A stretch of 64,000 nucleotides of DNA from Desulfoscipio geothermicus DSM 3669 (GTDB lineage Bacteria; Bacillota; Desulfotomaculia; Desulfotomaculales; Desulfallaceae), in contig NZ_FOYM01000018.1 of NCBI RefSeq assembly GCF_900115975.1, positions 1 to 64,000 on the forward strand, given 5' to 3'. A model generated the notes under the pieces. It was not told the DNA's origin. It searched no databases and saw only the letters and a program-made list of their open reading frames with translations. Of the stretch, positions 24,797 to 32,918 are shown piece after piece (positions within the stretch are counted from its first letter, which is position 1; the number at the start of each line of letters is the position of its first letter). Position numbers and translations under genes: made by a program.

Positions 24797-25525
24797 ATGC
24801 CAAAGGAAAAATTAATCGTGGCTCTGGACGTGGACGACCGGAACCGGGCCATGGAACTGGTGAACAAACTGGCCGGGCACGTTGGTTTCTTTAAAGTGGG
24901 GATGGAACTTTTTTACGCCGAAGGACCCGGGATTATCCGGGATATCACGGAAAACGGCGCCAAAGTGTTCCTGGACCTGAAGCTGCACGACATTCCCAAC
25001 ACCGTGGGGCGTGCCGCCCGGGTACTGGCGCGCTACGGCGCCTCTATCATCAACGTGCACGCGGCTGGGGGCGGGGACATGATGCGGGCCGCCCGGGAAT
25101 CCGTCGCGGATGAAGCCCAAAATAAAGGACTGCCCACGCCCATGGTGGTGGCGGTGACCGTACTGACCAGCATTAATCAGGCAGTATTCAGCCGGGAAAT
25201 GGGCATGCCGGGCGAAATAGAGGACCGGGTACGGGCCTGGGCTCTGCTGGCCCGGGAATCCGGATTGGACGGAGTGGTCTGCTCGCCCCGGGAAATAGAA
25301 CTGGTACGGGAAGCTTGCGGTCCTGGTTTTAAGATCATTACCCCGGGCATCAGGCCGGACGGCGCGAAACTGGGTGACCAGCGCCGGGTGATGACACCGG
25401 CTGAGGCGGTTCGTGCCGGAGCAAGTTACATTGTTATCGGTCGGCCTATAACAGGCGCACCTGACCCGGCGGCAGCCGCCAAGGCTATCCTGGAACAGAT
25501 TAGCGGAGTTGCCGATAATGGATAA
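24797..25525 (+). CDS. pyrF: Orotidine 5'-phosphate decarboxylase
   Basis: Decarboxylates OMP to UMP, the last step of pyrimidine synthesis. The catalytic Asp-Lys-Asp array is in FLDLKLHDIPNTVGRAA (about residues 58-72). The N-terminal LIVALDVDDRNRAMEL, PGIRPDGAKLGDQRRVMTP and the phosphate-binding VIGRPITGAPDPAAAA are intact. The length of 242 residues is normal. GGAGATG lies upstream of ATG 24797. No other pyr gene is nearby; it stands alone among decayed genes. Confidence 0.96.
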   Translation: MPKEKLIVALDVDDRNRAMELVNKLAGHVGFFKVGMELFYAEGPGIIRDITENGAKVFLDLKLHDIPNTVGRAARVLARYGASIINVHAAGGGDMMRAARESVADEAQNKGLPTPMVVAVTVLTSINQAVFSREMGMPGEIEDRVRAWALLARESGLDGVVCSPREIELVREACGPGFKIITPGIRPDGAKLGDQRRVMTPAEAVRAGASYIVIGRPITGAPDPAAAAKAILEQISGVADNG

Positions 25526-25677
25526 ATTGGGTGCAAAATGACAGAAACGATAGTGGTCAGGGTTTTCGGCTGGTCAGGGTGAGCACACCGGGGGCTGCCG
25601 TGCAGCTGCCTCGACGCGGTGTCGCTGGATAGTGTAACCAAGCTCTTTGCTGCAAGACTGAAGGCAATGTATGAGAT

Positions 25678-25860
25678 AAGGTGCAGGTGGAGTTTGTGGA
25701 TCTGACCGGGGAAGTAGAAAATGAACGGTACACCGGTCTGTGGAAAATGGTGCAAGGGCAGATATTTGCTACCCATAACCATTATGGACGGTGATGTAAT
25801 AAACTCGGCAAATAACCTGTCCAGTTCGCGCTTTGACGTTCGGAAAGTGGTTTTCACGAC
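25678..25860 (+). pseudogene. Frameshifted remnant of a small thioredoxin-like protein
   Basis: One frame reads KVQVEFVDLTGEVENERYTG then LWKMVQ. A neighbouring frame continues as GRYLLPITIMDGDVINSANN. Joined, they resemble the middle of small thioredoxin-fold proteins that have a substrate loop followed by a cis-proline (LPITIMDG). No active-site Cys or start is preserved. The assignment is by eye and tentative. Confidence 0.4.
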
Positions 25861-26075
25861 GCGAATCATGCTTTTTCACCTCCTTTTTCGCGTTTGGACA
25901 CTTTCATTGTAGCACAAAATGTTAGCCATAAGAACAAGTGTTCTTGAGAAGTGGCTGGCATTCATCCCACGACTTGAAGAAGTCGGGGTCTTCTGCCGAG
26001 AGATGATAAAATGCAGCAACAAAAAAAGCCCTTTGGTAGAACAAGGGCATATGTCCATTGACACATATAAGACCA
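25861..26075. other. Intergenic gap with an IS200-like end hairpin and a terminator
   Basis: A hairpin CCCACGACTT/AAGTCGGGG at 25966-25988, within GGCATTCATC..., resembles a right end of IS200/IS605 elements, but no transposase is attached. A second hairpin (GCCCTTTG..CAAGGGC, 26028-26048) has a T7 run on the minus strand and would terminate the yhhQ remnant. Confidence 0.4.
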
Positions 26076-26372
26076 TCAGTATGATTCCAGGTTTATGTCT
26101 TTAAACGAAAACTTGAAGGGATTAAAATTAGTGTCTATATCGTAGTAGTCAAAGGATTCTACTTTCTTTATATAGCCAACCGTGGCGTATGTCAGGTGAG
26201 TGGCTAAAATCTCAAAAGCTGTTTTGAAAATGTAATTTGATATGATCATGTATAATAGCAGGTTAAACGGCAGAAGGCCTGAAAACGCTATGACTACAAA
26301 TATGACTGTGTCTACCCCCTGGCCCACTATTGTGGACCCGATGGTCCTGGCCGGGCTGAACCAGTATGGCAC
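26076..26372 (-). pseudogene. C-terminal fragment of a YhhQ-type queuosine-precursor transporter
   Basis: The frame encodes the last 98 or so residues of a Vut_1/YhhQ membrane protein. It contains RTIGSTIVGQGVDTVIFVVIA, YMIISNYIFKTAFEILATHLT and YIKKVESFDYYDIDTNFNPF. The first half of the roughly 210-residue protein is missing. On its upstream side the frame runs to a stop near 26414, five bases from a MITE (26419-26576). The element, or a deletion with it, seems to have removed the start. A minus-strand terminator remains downstream. Confidence 0.8.
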
Positions 26373-26418
26373 CAGGATGGGGACCTCGGACCCGACCGCT
26401 GCTGCAGTATATTACGAG

Positions 26419-26576
26419 CGCTTACTAGTACTACAGCGTAATTTAAAGGTTGGCGGAGCCATGGGGACGGTTCGAGCGTCCCCGAAGCGAAGGGCCGAAG
26501 GGAAGACGATGGAACCGTCCCCATGGCGTAGCGGGCATAACGAAATAAGCAATATTACGCTATAGTGCTAGAAGCG
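26419..26576. repeat. 158-bp MITE with terminal and internal inverted repeats
   Basis: Imperfect terminal repeats of about 25 bp (CGCTTACTAGTACTACAGCG at the left; the right end reads similarly in reverse) enclose a perfect 14-bp internal repeat CCATGGGGACGGTT (26459-26472 and 26513-26526). There is no coding capacity. It adjoins the truncated yhhQ gene. Confidence 0.75.
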
Positions 26577-26664
26577 GAGGACACCCTCGAAGCCAGGTCG
26601 GACCCTGGCCGAGGTTCACTTCAATGCCGGCAGGGATGACCGGGCAGAGACTTTGTACCGTTCC

Positions 26665-27684
26665 CTAAACCAGATACTCCACCCGGGCCTCGGGAAAATG
26701 CCGGTTTAGCTCCCCGCGGAAGAAATCATTAATCTCTTCCAATGTTTCCTTGGGATAAATGTACTTTCCGTAGCCGAACTGCCCGTATTTAAACTTGCGT
26801 TTTGATTCTTCCATGGGCAGGGTGGTGTCCGGGAACACTTCCAGGATGCGCTTTTTAGCGGACTGGGTGAACCGGTGGGATATCAGCTCAAAGGTAAGGT
26901 CTTCCAGATCGGTGGACTTTAACTCCTCCGCCAGGGATCGAATAAGCGAGGCGTAGTCTTCTTTCCATCCCGGGTAAACAAAAATCGGGGCGATTAAAAA
27001 TCCCATCGGGTAGCCTGCCGCCGCCACTCGCCGGGCGGCGCTTACCCGCGCTTTGGCCGCCGGGGTGCCCTGCTCATAGGATTTGATGATATGGTCCGCG
27101 TTGATGCTGAAGCGGAAGCGGGTGTGCCCGTTATGTTTAACATCGAGCAAGGTGTCGATGTCGGTGAACTTGGTGACAAAACGAAACCGGCCCAGGGGCT
27201 GCCGGCCGAAAAAGGCTACAGCCCGGGCCAGGGAGCCGGTATAGGGCTCCACGGGCACGGGATCGGAGGTGGCTGCCCCTTCAAAAACGGTTATTTCCGG
27301 GGCCCGTTTTTTTATGTATTCTTCCGCCTGTTGCAGGATTTCTTCAACATTGACGTATATCCGGACGTAAGGCTTTTTGCCCAGGGTGGTGTTCAGGTAA
27401 CAGTACTGGCACTGGCCGGTGCAGCTGGTGGCTAGGGGTAGTTGATAATGGGCAGAGGGCTTGCAAGAAGAAAACTGCAGGGTACGCCGCACCCCCACCA
27501 CCAGGGTGCGCTTGGCTTCCAGATAGGCCTCACGGAAGGTTTTGCCGGGAATGCCTGTAACCCGGTTATGGCTGCCGATCATGGATACCGGCACTTTTTC
27601 CAGTTTAAACTTTTGATATAGTTGCCTGCCCAGAGGGTAATCCAGTGCTTCCTGTTCAAAAAAGACCCGCTTGGGATTAAACAA
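26665..27684 (-). CDS. splB: Spore photoproduct lyase (radical SAM)
   Basis: A 339-residue radical SAM enzyme that repairs 5-thyminyl-5,6-dihydrothymine in germinating spore DNA. The cluster motif CTGQCQYCY (CX3CX2C) is preceded by QLPLATS and followed by LNTTLGKKPYVRIYVN. The conserved RFRFSINADHII, GYPMGFLIAPIF and the C-terminal KFKYGQFGYGKYIY segments are present. TTG at 27684 has GAGGTGAT about 7 bases upstream. Its presence strongly implies an endospore former. It appears monocistronic. Confidence 0.95.
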   Translation of the reverse strand: MFNPKRVFFEQEALDYPLGRQLYQKFKLEKVPVSMIGSHNRVTGIPGKTFREAYLEAKRTLVVGVRRTLQFSSCKPSAHYQLPLATSCTGQCQYCYLNTTLGKKPYVRIYVNVEEILQQAEEYIKKRAPEITVFEGAATSDPVPVEPYTGSLARAVAFFGRQPLGRFRFVTKFTDIDTLLDVKHNGHTRFRFSINADHIIKSYEQGTPAAKARVSAARRVAAAGYPMGFLIAPIFVYPGWKEDYASLIRSLAEELKSTDLEDLTFELISHRFTQSAKKRILEVFPDTTLPMEESKRKFKYGQFGYGKYIYPKETLEEINDFFRGELNRHFPEARVEYLV

Positions 27685-27898
27685 TAAAGATCACCTCGGC
27701 ATTAGTATGTTAAAAGCGGGCCGGTTTATTACTGCAAGCTGGCAGCAGGTAAAAAAAAAAGCGTTTAAATCGTTCAGGCTCAAATATTAATAAAATATTA
27801 AAATTATGTACCTTTTTTCGATTATCAGCTTAATTGTTACATTTTATTTAAATTACCGCAATATAATTGCAAATATTTTTCATTATTATAGTTACTGT

Positions 27899-27924
27899 AA
27901 ACCCCACGTAATAGCGTGGGGTTT
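27899..27924. other. Leader hairpin upstream of the M23 peptidase gene
   Basis: A 10-bp perfect stem AAACCCCACG/CGTGGGGTTT lies 42 bases upstream of the peptidase start. There is no T-run, so a transcript-stabilising or regulatory role is as likely as termination. The remainder of 27685-27965 is AT-rich and empty. Confidence 0.45.
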
Positions 27925-27965
27925 GGAGTTTTGGTAAAGTCTATCAAAAAAAACAGGAGGAATAG

Positions 27966-29282
27966 ATGAAAAACAGGTTAATTACAGCATTTTTAGTGAG
28001 CTTTTCTTTGTTGATAATAATTATTATTAGCTGGTTGATTTATGCCGGCCCCTACAAAAAAATATACATGGTAACTATCGATGATAATTTTATAGGATAT
28101 GTCCAAAGTAAGGATATAGTAAATAAAAAAATAGAAACTATAAAGCTGAAACTTTTGGCAAACGAATTTCAAGAAGTGGCAACAAAAGAAAAGGTTAACC
28201 TTGTCCCGGTTAGGAAATATGGTCAAAAATATCTAACAAATAATGAACTAACTGATGCTTTGGAAAAAAATCTGACTTTCATTGCCAAAGGAATATCAGT
28301 AGATATAAACGACAAGAGCACAGTTATTGTTAAAGACAGGTCCGAGGCAGATTTTATTTTAGATGTCATAAAAAATGAATACACAGGAACCAATACAGAA
28401 AAAATATATTTTCTGGAAAGAGTTAGTTATTCCAGTGGTAAGTTTCCCGTTAATAGTTTTTATGATAAACAAAGAGCTGTAAATTACTTTCTTAATAAAC
28501 AGAAATTGACCACGTATAAGGTCCAACCCGGGGAAACCCTCTGGGATATTGCAGCAAAAAATAATTTGGCAGAAAAAGACCTTTTAGAAGCCAACCCAAC
28601 ACTAACACCTGAACTGCTGCAGATTGACCAGGAAATATTTTTGCCCCGGAAAAGTATGTTAACGGTTGTAACAACTGAATTAGAAACCGACCAAGAAGAA
28701 ATACCTTTCAAAACGAAGGTTACCTGGAACGATTCAATACCTTATGGCCAATCGAAAGTAATGCAGAACGGTATTGCTGGGTCTAAACGGGTTGTTTACA
28801 GAAAAATATTACATAACGGTAAAGAAGTCGACAAAGTTAAGCTTTCAGAAGAAATCATAAAACAACCTGCAACCAAAATTATTCAAAGGGGCGCACAAAG
28901 AGCAGCGGTTTCGCGCAGCGGGCGTTTTCTATGGCCCACAAAGGGTTATGTTTCATCCCGCTTAGGACAGCGTTGGGGAAAGATGCATGAAGGAATAGAT
29001 ATCGCTGCATCCTACGGCCAAGTTGTTAAAGCGGTTACCGACGGGAAAGTGATTTTTTCTGGTTGGAAAAGCGGCTATGGCCTGGCTATAGATATCAAAC
29101 ATCCCAACGGACTTGTGACAAGATACGCACATCTTTCGCAAAAAAGTGTTTCCACCGGGCAACAGGTAAAGCAGGGACAAGTTATTGGTCAAGTAGGGAC
29201 TACAGGAAAGGTAACAGGGCCAAACCTGCATTTTGAAGTGCGGAAATACGGTAAGGCTGTGGACCCGTTGCAATTCCTATGA
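27966..29282 (+). CDS. Secreted LysM-G5-M23 peptidoglycan endopeptidase
   Basis: A 438-residue cell-wall enzyme. An N-terminal signal/anchor (LLIIIIISWLIYAG) is followed by an unassigned region. A LysM domain (about 182-227, YKVQPGETLWDIAAKNNLAEKD) comes next, then a G5-like stretch (PYGQSKVMQNGIAGSKRVVY) and a C-terminal M23 domain. The zinc site is visible as H in KMHEGIDIAA with the Asp, and GPNLHFEVRK with its His; RYAHLSQ supplies the third His. M23 enzymes cut peptide cross-links of peptidoglycan; a role in sporulation or wall turnover is likely. AACAGGAGGAA precedes the ATG. Confidence 0.93.
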   Translation: MKNRLITAFLVSFSLLIIIIISWLIYAGPYKKIYMVTIDDNFIGYVQSKDIVNKKIETIKLKLLANEFQEVATKEKVNLVPVRKYGQKYLTNNELTDALEKNLTFIAKGISVDINDKSTVIVKDRSEADFILDVIKNEYTGTNTEKIYFLERVSYSSGKFPVNSFYDKQRAVNYFLNKQKLTTYKVQPGETLWDIAAKNNLAEKDLLEANPTLTPELLQIDQEIFLPRKSMLTVVTTELETDQEEIPFKTKVTWNDSIPYGQSKVMQNGIAGSKRVVYRKILHNGKEVDKVKLSEEIIKQPATKIIQRGAQRAAVSRSGRFLWPTKGYVSSRLGQRWGKMHEGIDIAASYGQVVKAVTDGKVIFSGWKSGYGLAIDIKHPNGLVTRYAHLSQKSVSTGQQVKQGQVIGQVGTTGKVTGPNLHFEVRKYGKAVDPLQFL

Positions 29283-29363
29283 TAGTTTATTTTTAAAAAT
29301 GATACAGGAGCATTTTCTATAAATTAACATATTATGTAAATAAAAGCAGGGGAGGTGTATATA

Positions 29364-29813
29364 ATGGCTGAAAGTTATGCTTATTACCCGATTACCCAAT
29401 ATAGCAATGTATTAAGAATTGTTCAAGAATGTGAAGCAGTATGCGAGAATACGTTCACTGCGGTGCTGGGAAGGCAAGATGTCTCTTCAAGGGTGACACA
29501 ACTTCAATTATTACGTGATTGCGCAGACATTTGTACTTTAACTGCAAAATATATTGCTCGCTGCAGTATGTTTGCAAGGTCGCTCGCTGCTTTATGTGCA
29601 CAAGTTTGTGAAGTTTGCGGAAACCATTGTTTGAGAATGCCTGACCCGGTATCACAACATTGTGGCCGCATTTGCATGGATTGTGCAAGAGAATGTCGGG
29701 CTTATGCAGGGCAAGCTTCATATCCGACTCCAGGATACCAGGGGCCTGGATATAGCTATTCTGAATTTCCTGGTGTTTATTCCCAGTCGGAAAAGGAAAA
29801 TGAAAACAAATAA
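29364..29813 (+). CDS. Cys-rich four-helix-bundle protein (DUF326/Csp-like)
   Basis: A 149-residue protein with cysteines regularly spaced along predicted helices: QECEAVCENT, RDCADICTLTAKYIARCS, CAQVCEVCGNHC, and CGRICMDCARECR. This is the pattern of DUF326 four-helix bundles, some of which (Csp) store Cu(I) through inward-facing cysteines. The C-terminal tail is rich in Pro, Tyr and Gly. No signal peptide is seen, so it is probably cytosolic. GGGGAGGTG lies upstream of ATG 29364. Copper storage fits the nearby csoR/copA and Met/His-rich proteins but is not proven by sequence. Confidence 0.8.
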   Translation: MAESYAYYPITQYSNVLRIVQECEAVCENTFTAVLGRQDVSSRVTQLQLLRDCADICTLTAKYIARCSMFARSLAALCAQVCEVCGNHCLRMPDPVSQHCGRICMDCARECRAYAGQASYPTPGYQGPGYSYSEFPGVYSQSEKENENK

Positions 29814-29855
29814 ATCCAAAATTCTAATAGTATTGTACCATTCATGTAACGTTAT

Positions 29856-29898
29856 AAAAAAAAGATAGCCCGGCGGTTATCGCCGGGCTATCTTTTTT
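29856..29898. terminator. Bidirectional terminator
   Basis: A stem GATAGCCCGGCG/CGCCGGGCTATC with an A-run before and T-run after lies between the convergent Cys-rich and Met/His-rich protein genes. Confidence 0.9.
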
Positions 29899-29933
29899 AC
29901 TGGCTATTAGATGAGATTTTAATTTAATCTGGG

Positions 29934-30452
29934 TTAGCGGCGCATGCCTCCCATTGCGCTGCTGCCGGATTTGGAATTATTTTTGTGTACTTCATTCATT
30001 TGATCAACCATGTCATTATGTGTCTCAACCATTTGTTTCTGCATGCTGTCGTGTACTTCATTCATTTCTTCTACGTCAATGTTGCCGTTTTGATGAACAT
30101 CCTGCATTTGTTTTTCCAAATCAGGGTCATTAACCATTTGAGGGCCCATTACAAAAGTGTTGGAATCAGTGTCTTCATCGTCAGCAGTTGTTTCTTCTTC
30201 AGTGGTAGCTTCATTATCGGTAGTCGCCTCGTTATCGGCAGTTGCCTCATCATCAGCAGTTGCCTTTTCGTCAGTTGCTGCTTCATCCTGGGCCGGAGTC
30301 GTATCATTTACATCCTGCATAATAGCGTTCATTTCATCCACGGTCATTTGAGCACCGTTGATAGTCGCTGCGTTTGCTATGCCAACCAGTGCAACTCCCA
30401 AAACCACTACAAACAATGTCAGCATTAATTTGCTTTTTGCGTTCCTTATCAT
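29934..30452 (-). CDS. Exported acidic Met/His-rich protein
   Basis: A 172-residue exported protein with signal peptide MLTLFVVVLGVALVGIANAA. A low-complexity acidic segment of repeating (A/T)-T-(A/D)-(D/E)-(N/D)-EAT units spans about residues 57-95. It is followed by FVMGPQM and a helical region with regularly spaced Met and His (QMQDVHQN, MNEVHDSMQ, MVETHNDMVDQMNEVH), ending SAMGGMRR. Met/His spacing suggests copper or silver binding outside the cell. The signal peptide and the MGPQM core are shared with the protein at 41772, so the two are paralogues. I know no assigned family. TAAGGAGGAAA precedes the start. Confidence 0.7.
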   Translation of the reverse strand: MIRNAKSKLMLTLFVVVLGVALVGIANAATINGAQMTVDEMNAIMQDVNDTTPAQDEAATDEKATADDEATADNEATTDNEATTEEETTADDEDTDSNTFVMGPQMVNDPDLEKQMQDVHQNGNIDVEEMNEVHDSMQKQMVETHNDMVDQMNEVHKNNSKSGSSAMGGMRR

Positions 30453-30732
30453 CGCATTTCCTCCTTAATTATTAAGTTAATTTTATTTATGCGGCGCCTT
30501 ACCGGTGGCCACCTTCTTTTGCCGCCTTCAATCAGTCTTTCGCTATGGTTATATTTTTTTGGTGGGTAGTTTTAAAATTTTTTATAAAAAAACAAATAAA
30601 TAACCAAATATTATATAAGCCAAATCTTAAACGTTAACAATCATTTTTGATTGCTTTAAACCTGCAGTAACTGTTTTTGAAAAGTATACATTTTGTGACT
30701 AAAACGTAATATTTACCTTGTATCATTATTGC

Positions 30733-31271
30733 ATGGAGAGTTTTAAAGGACATGATAAAAAGTTTTTCACCGAAATGTATGGTTTTCCGCTTACGATTTA
30801 TTTTTTTCCGGATGGTTGGGCTCAAATTACCCGGAATTAAACTTTTTTACTCACGATGCAGGCCACTTATGGTATACTCTTTTTGGTTTTAAGGGTGACC
30901 CTCATACCGCACCTCCCCATTTGTTAAGCAATGTGCTTGTTTTTATAGGAATGTACATGATTTTCAGTGCCTGGAAAGCACTTCATAATGCACAAAAGAA
31001 CCATACTATGGTAACCACCGGGTTATATGCCCATGTGCGCCATCCGCAATATGTTGCGTTTATTATGATTATGTTTGCATTTTTGCTGCAATGGCCAACT
31101 TTATTAACAATCCTTATGTTTCCTGTATTGGTATTTATGTACGTACGACTTGCTCGCCAAGAAGAGCTTGATTCCATTGCCGTATTTGGTGAACAATACA
31201 TTTGGTACGCTGAAGAAACACCCGCTTTTATTCCGAGAATCAAACGAATGAAAAAAGTTGAGCATTCGTAA
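30733..31271 (+). pseudogene. Isoprenylcysteine methyltransferase-like membrane protein, frameshifted
   Basis: The main frame (from about 30816) encodes GSNYPELNFFTHDAGHLWYT, two or three membrane helices and TTGLYAHVRHPQYVAFIMIM, then RLARQEELDSIAVFGEQY, the ICMT/PEMT signature. Upstream, another frame from ATG 30733 reads FFTEMYGFPLTIYFF. Adding one T to the T7 run at 30801-30807 joins the two as LTIYFFSGWLGSNYPEL, the normal family sequence. Intact proteins are about 50 residues longer at the N-terminus. It is therefore a frameshifted and shortened gene, or a homopolymer sequencing error plus an unusual start. Confidence 0.75.
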
Positions 31272-31322
31272 TGCCCCTACCCCCAAATAGTTTATTTTTG
31301 TTGGGGGTAACAGAACAAAATT

Positions 31323-31348
31323 ACAGCCCCCTTGCATGAGGGGGCTGT
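31323..31348. terminator. Terminator between convergent genes
   Basis: A stem ACAGCCCCCT/AGGGGGCTGT lies between the methyltransferase-like gene and pspA; only moderately T-rich flanks. Confidence 0.6.
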
Positions 31349-31382
31349 TCAGTTGATATTGCAAGCTCCTGCCACTTCTATT

Positions 31383-32072
31383 TTATAAACTTTCCTTAAG
31401 TTTTTTCAGTTCATCTTTAGCTTTAAAAGCTATCTCAGCTTTTAACAGTTCTCTATCAGCTTTATCCTCATTAACTTTATCTGCAAATATATTTATTTCT
31501 ACAAGCTCCTCAATCGCTGTAGTTTTAGCTTTTAACTCTAATGTTTTCTCCTTGACCCTTTCCATGGCGGTGCCTATGTCTGTAAAATCCTTGGACAAAC
31601 CGGTTACAGCTTCATCAATTTTGACTTGAGTCTTAGCTGCTGCATATTGTGCTTTAATAATCTCTTTTTGAGCCCTTAAAAATTCCAAGTTATTGGTTAA
31701 TTTGGCTTCTGTAGCTATTAACTGTTCTTTTTCCGCATCAAGTTCTTCAATTTTGAGCTTTATTTCCTCAATTTGCCCTAATAGTTCGTGCTTTCTCAGT
31801 AATAATGATTCTGCTAAATCTTCCTTACCTAATTCGACTAATCGATGCGCTTTTTGTTCAAATTCTTTTACCGATACATTAAGGCGATAAATTTGAATTT
31901 CCAGTCTTTTTTTTGAAGTTAAAACGGATACGATGCTTCTTTTAATCAATATTAAAAGATCGCTTTGTTTTTTAAAGGAATATTCCAATGTTTCCATTGG
32001 ATCCTCCAAACGATCCATTATTTTGGAAAACCGCATTTTAAAAAAGTTTGATAACTTGCTGGATGTGCTCAT
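31383..32072 (-). CDS. PspA/IM30-family envelope stress protein (first copy)
   Basis: A 229-residue PspA/Vipp1-like protein. It is almost wholly helical coiled coil, with the N-terminal amphipathic segment (LSNFFKMRFSKIMDRLEDPMETLEYSF) that binds membranes and the core LEFLRAQKEIIKAQYAAAKTQVKI. PspA proteins polymerise on the inner leaflet when the membrane is damaged. A second PspA (37727) has the same core. A small membrane frame lies just upstream on the same strand, and the two could form an operon. The start has GGAGCAAAT upstream. Confidence 0.88.
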   Translation of the reverse strand: MSTSSKLSNFFKMRFSKIMDRLEDPMETLEYSFKKQSDLLILIKRSIVSVLTSKKRLEIQIYRLNVSVKEFEQKAHRLVELGKEDLAESLLLRKHELLGQIEEIKLKIEELDAEKEQLIATEAKLTNNLEFLRAQKEIIKAQYAAAKTQVKIDEAVTGLSKDFTDIGTAMERVKEKTLELKAKTTAIEELVEINIFADKVNEDKADRELLKAEIAFKAKDELKKLKESL

Positions 32073-32092
32073 AACATTTGCTCCTTCAGAGA

Positions 32093-32293
32093 TTATTGAT
32101 GGTGTGCATTATGGTCAAAAATATAAGAGAATCCGTTACTTTGTTGTGTATTCTCTTCTTGTTGAGGAATATTTTGTTTGTAATTGTTATAAGTAAAATT
32201 ATTGTTCTGATTAATAAAATAAGTTTTTAAAAAAGCTATTAATATAAATATAATGATTAAAAGGACTAACCAATGTACTAACTTTTTTATAAT
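32093..32293 (-). CDS. Small membrane protein upstream of pspA, probable ATT or ATA start
   Basis: A 65-66 residue frame begins with a transmembrane segment (KKLVHWLVLLIIIFILIAFLK) and continues into an Asn/Gln-rich tail ending FDHNAHHQ. An ideal ribosome site (GGGAGG) lies 5 bases before an ATT codon and 8 before ATA, yet there is no ATG, GTG or TTG in frame. A stop upstream excludes a longer version. It is 21 bases upstream of pspA on the same strand, which suggests co-expression. The rare start codon makes this a prediction of moderate confidence. Confidence 0.5.
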   Translation of the reverse strand: MIKKLVHWLVLLIIIFILIAFLKTYFINQNNNFTYNNYKQNIPQQEENTQQSNGFSYIFDHNAHHQ

Positions 32294-32481
32294 TACTACC
32301 TCCCTCGTGCATTAATTTTTTATTTATTTATATCATTTTACTTTTTCGATTTGTTTAAGATTATTTATCGATTTTTTTAAAATGTATAAGATAAAAAATT
32401 AAAAAAAACTTATTTTTTATGTAAATATTTTGCAATAAATATGCCTTAAAATCAGTATAGACAGCAAAAGGAGGTTATGCA

Positions 32482-32811
32482 TTGGCAGGTTTACTAGTGA
32501 AATTCAGGGAAAGCAGTGTCGGTCAGGGTACAAGCGGTGGTCTTCTAGCCGGGTTATGCTGCATATTGCATGCGGTTGCATTAGCCATAGGTTTTAGTGC
32601 CGGAGCAACACTTTTTGGGCAATGGATGGTCGAGTATCGTTTATATTTTCTGGCAGCGGGGATGTTTTTTATGGGGTGGACATTTATGCGTAGCATAAAA
32701 AAACATAACCTTAGCACTAAAAGGGCCATCATCACCCATCTTGCCATTATGCTAGGTACGTTCACCATTGTTTTCACGCTTTTAAATATCTACCTGATCC
32801 TTGTATCATAA
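32482..32811 (+). CDS. MerT-like small membrane protein
   Basis: A 109-residue protein with three predicted transmembrane helices. The first carries a vicinal cysteine pair (GLLAGLCCILHAVALAIGFS), the arrangement used by MerT/MerC-type mercury importers to pick up metal ions. The second helix (YRLYFLAAGMFFMGWTFM) has the aromatic pattern of that superfamily. No MerR, MerA or MerP is encoded nearby, so mercury is not certain; another soft metal is possible. TTG at 32482 has AAAGGAGG upstream. Confidence 0.7.
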   Translation: MAGLLVKFRESSVGQGTSGGLLAGLCCILHAVALAIGFSAGATLFGQWMVEYRLYFLAAGMFFMGWTFMRSIKKHNLSTKRAIITHLAIMLGTFTIVFTLLNIYLILVS

Positions 32812-32841
32812 GAACAGGCGCGATAAAAAAAGGCACTGGCG

Positions 32842-32912
32842 AAAAAGGGGACTGGCTTTTTTTTCTCTTTTTGAAAAAATTGCCTGTCCTTTTTTTTGCC
32901 TGTCCCCTTTTT
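32842..32912. repeat. Palindromic repeat, AAAAAGGGGACTGGC family
   Basis: AAAAAGGGGACTGGC at 32842-32856 is mirrored by GCCTGTCCCCTTTTT at 32898-32912. The same arms form the outer repeat at 59747-59920. It lies between convergent genes and could act as their terminator. Confidence 0.65.
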
Positions 32913-32918
32913 GTTTTT

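Noticed and set aside
26607-26664. Short forward frame resembling a TPR repeat (AEVHFNAGRDDRAETLYRSL)
   Set aside because: Only about 20 codons, no start, and it runs into the end of splB; too short to claim a gene remnant.
32482-32811. Mercury resistance operon
   Set aside because: Only a MerT-like protein is present; no merR, merP or merA is seen, so mercury function is not claimed.
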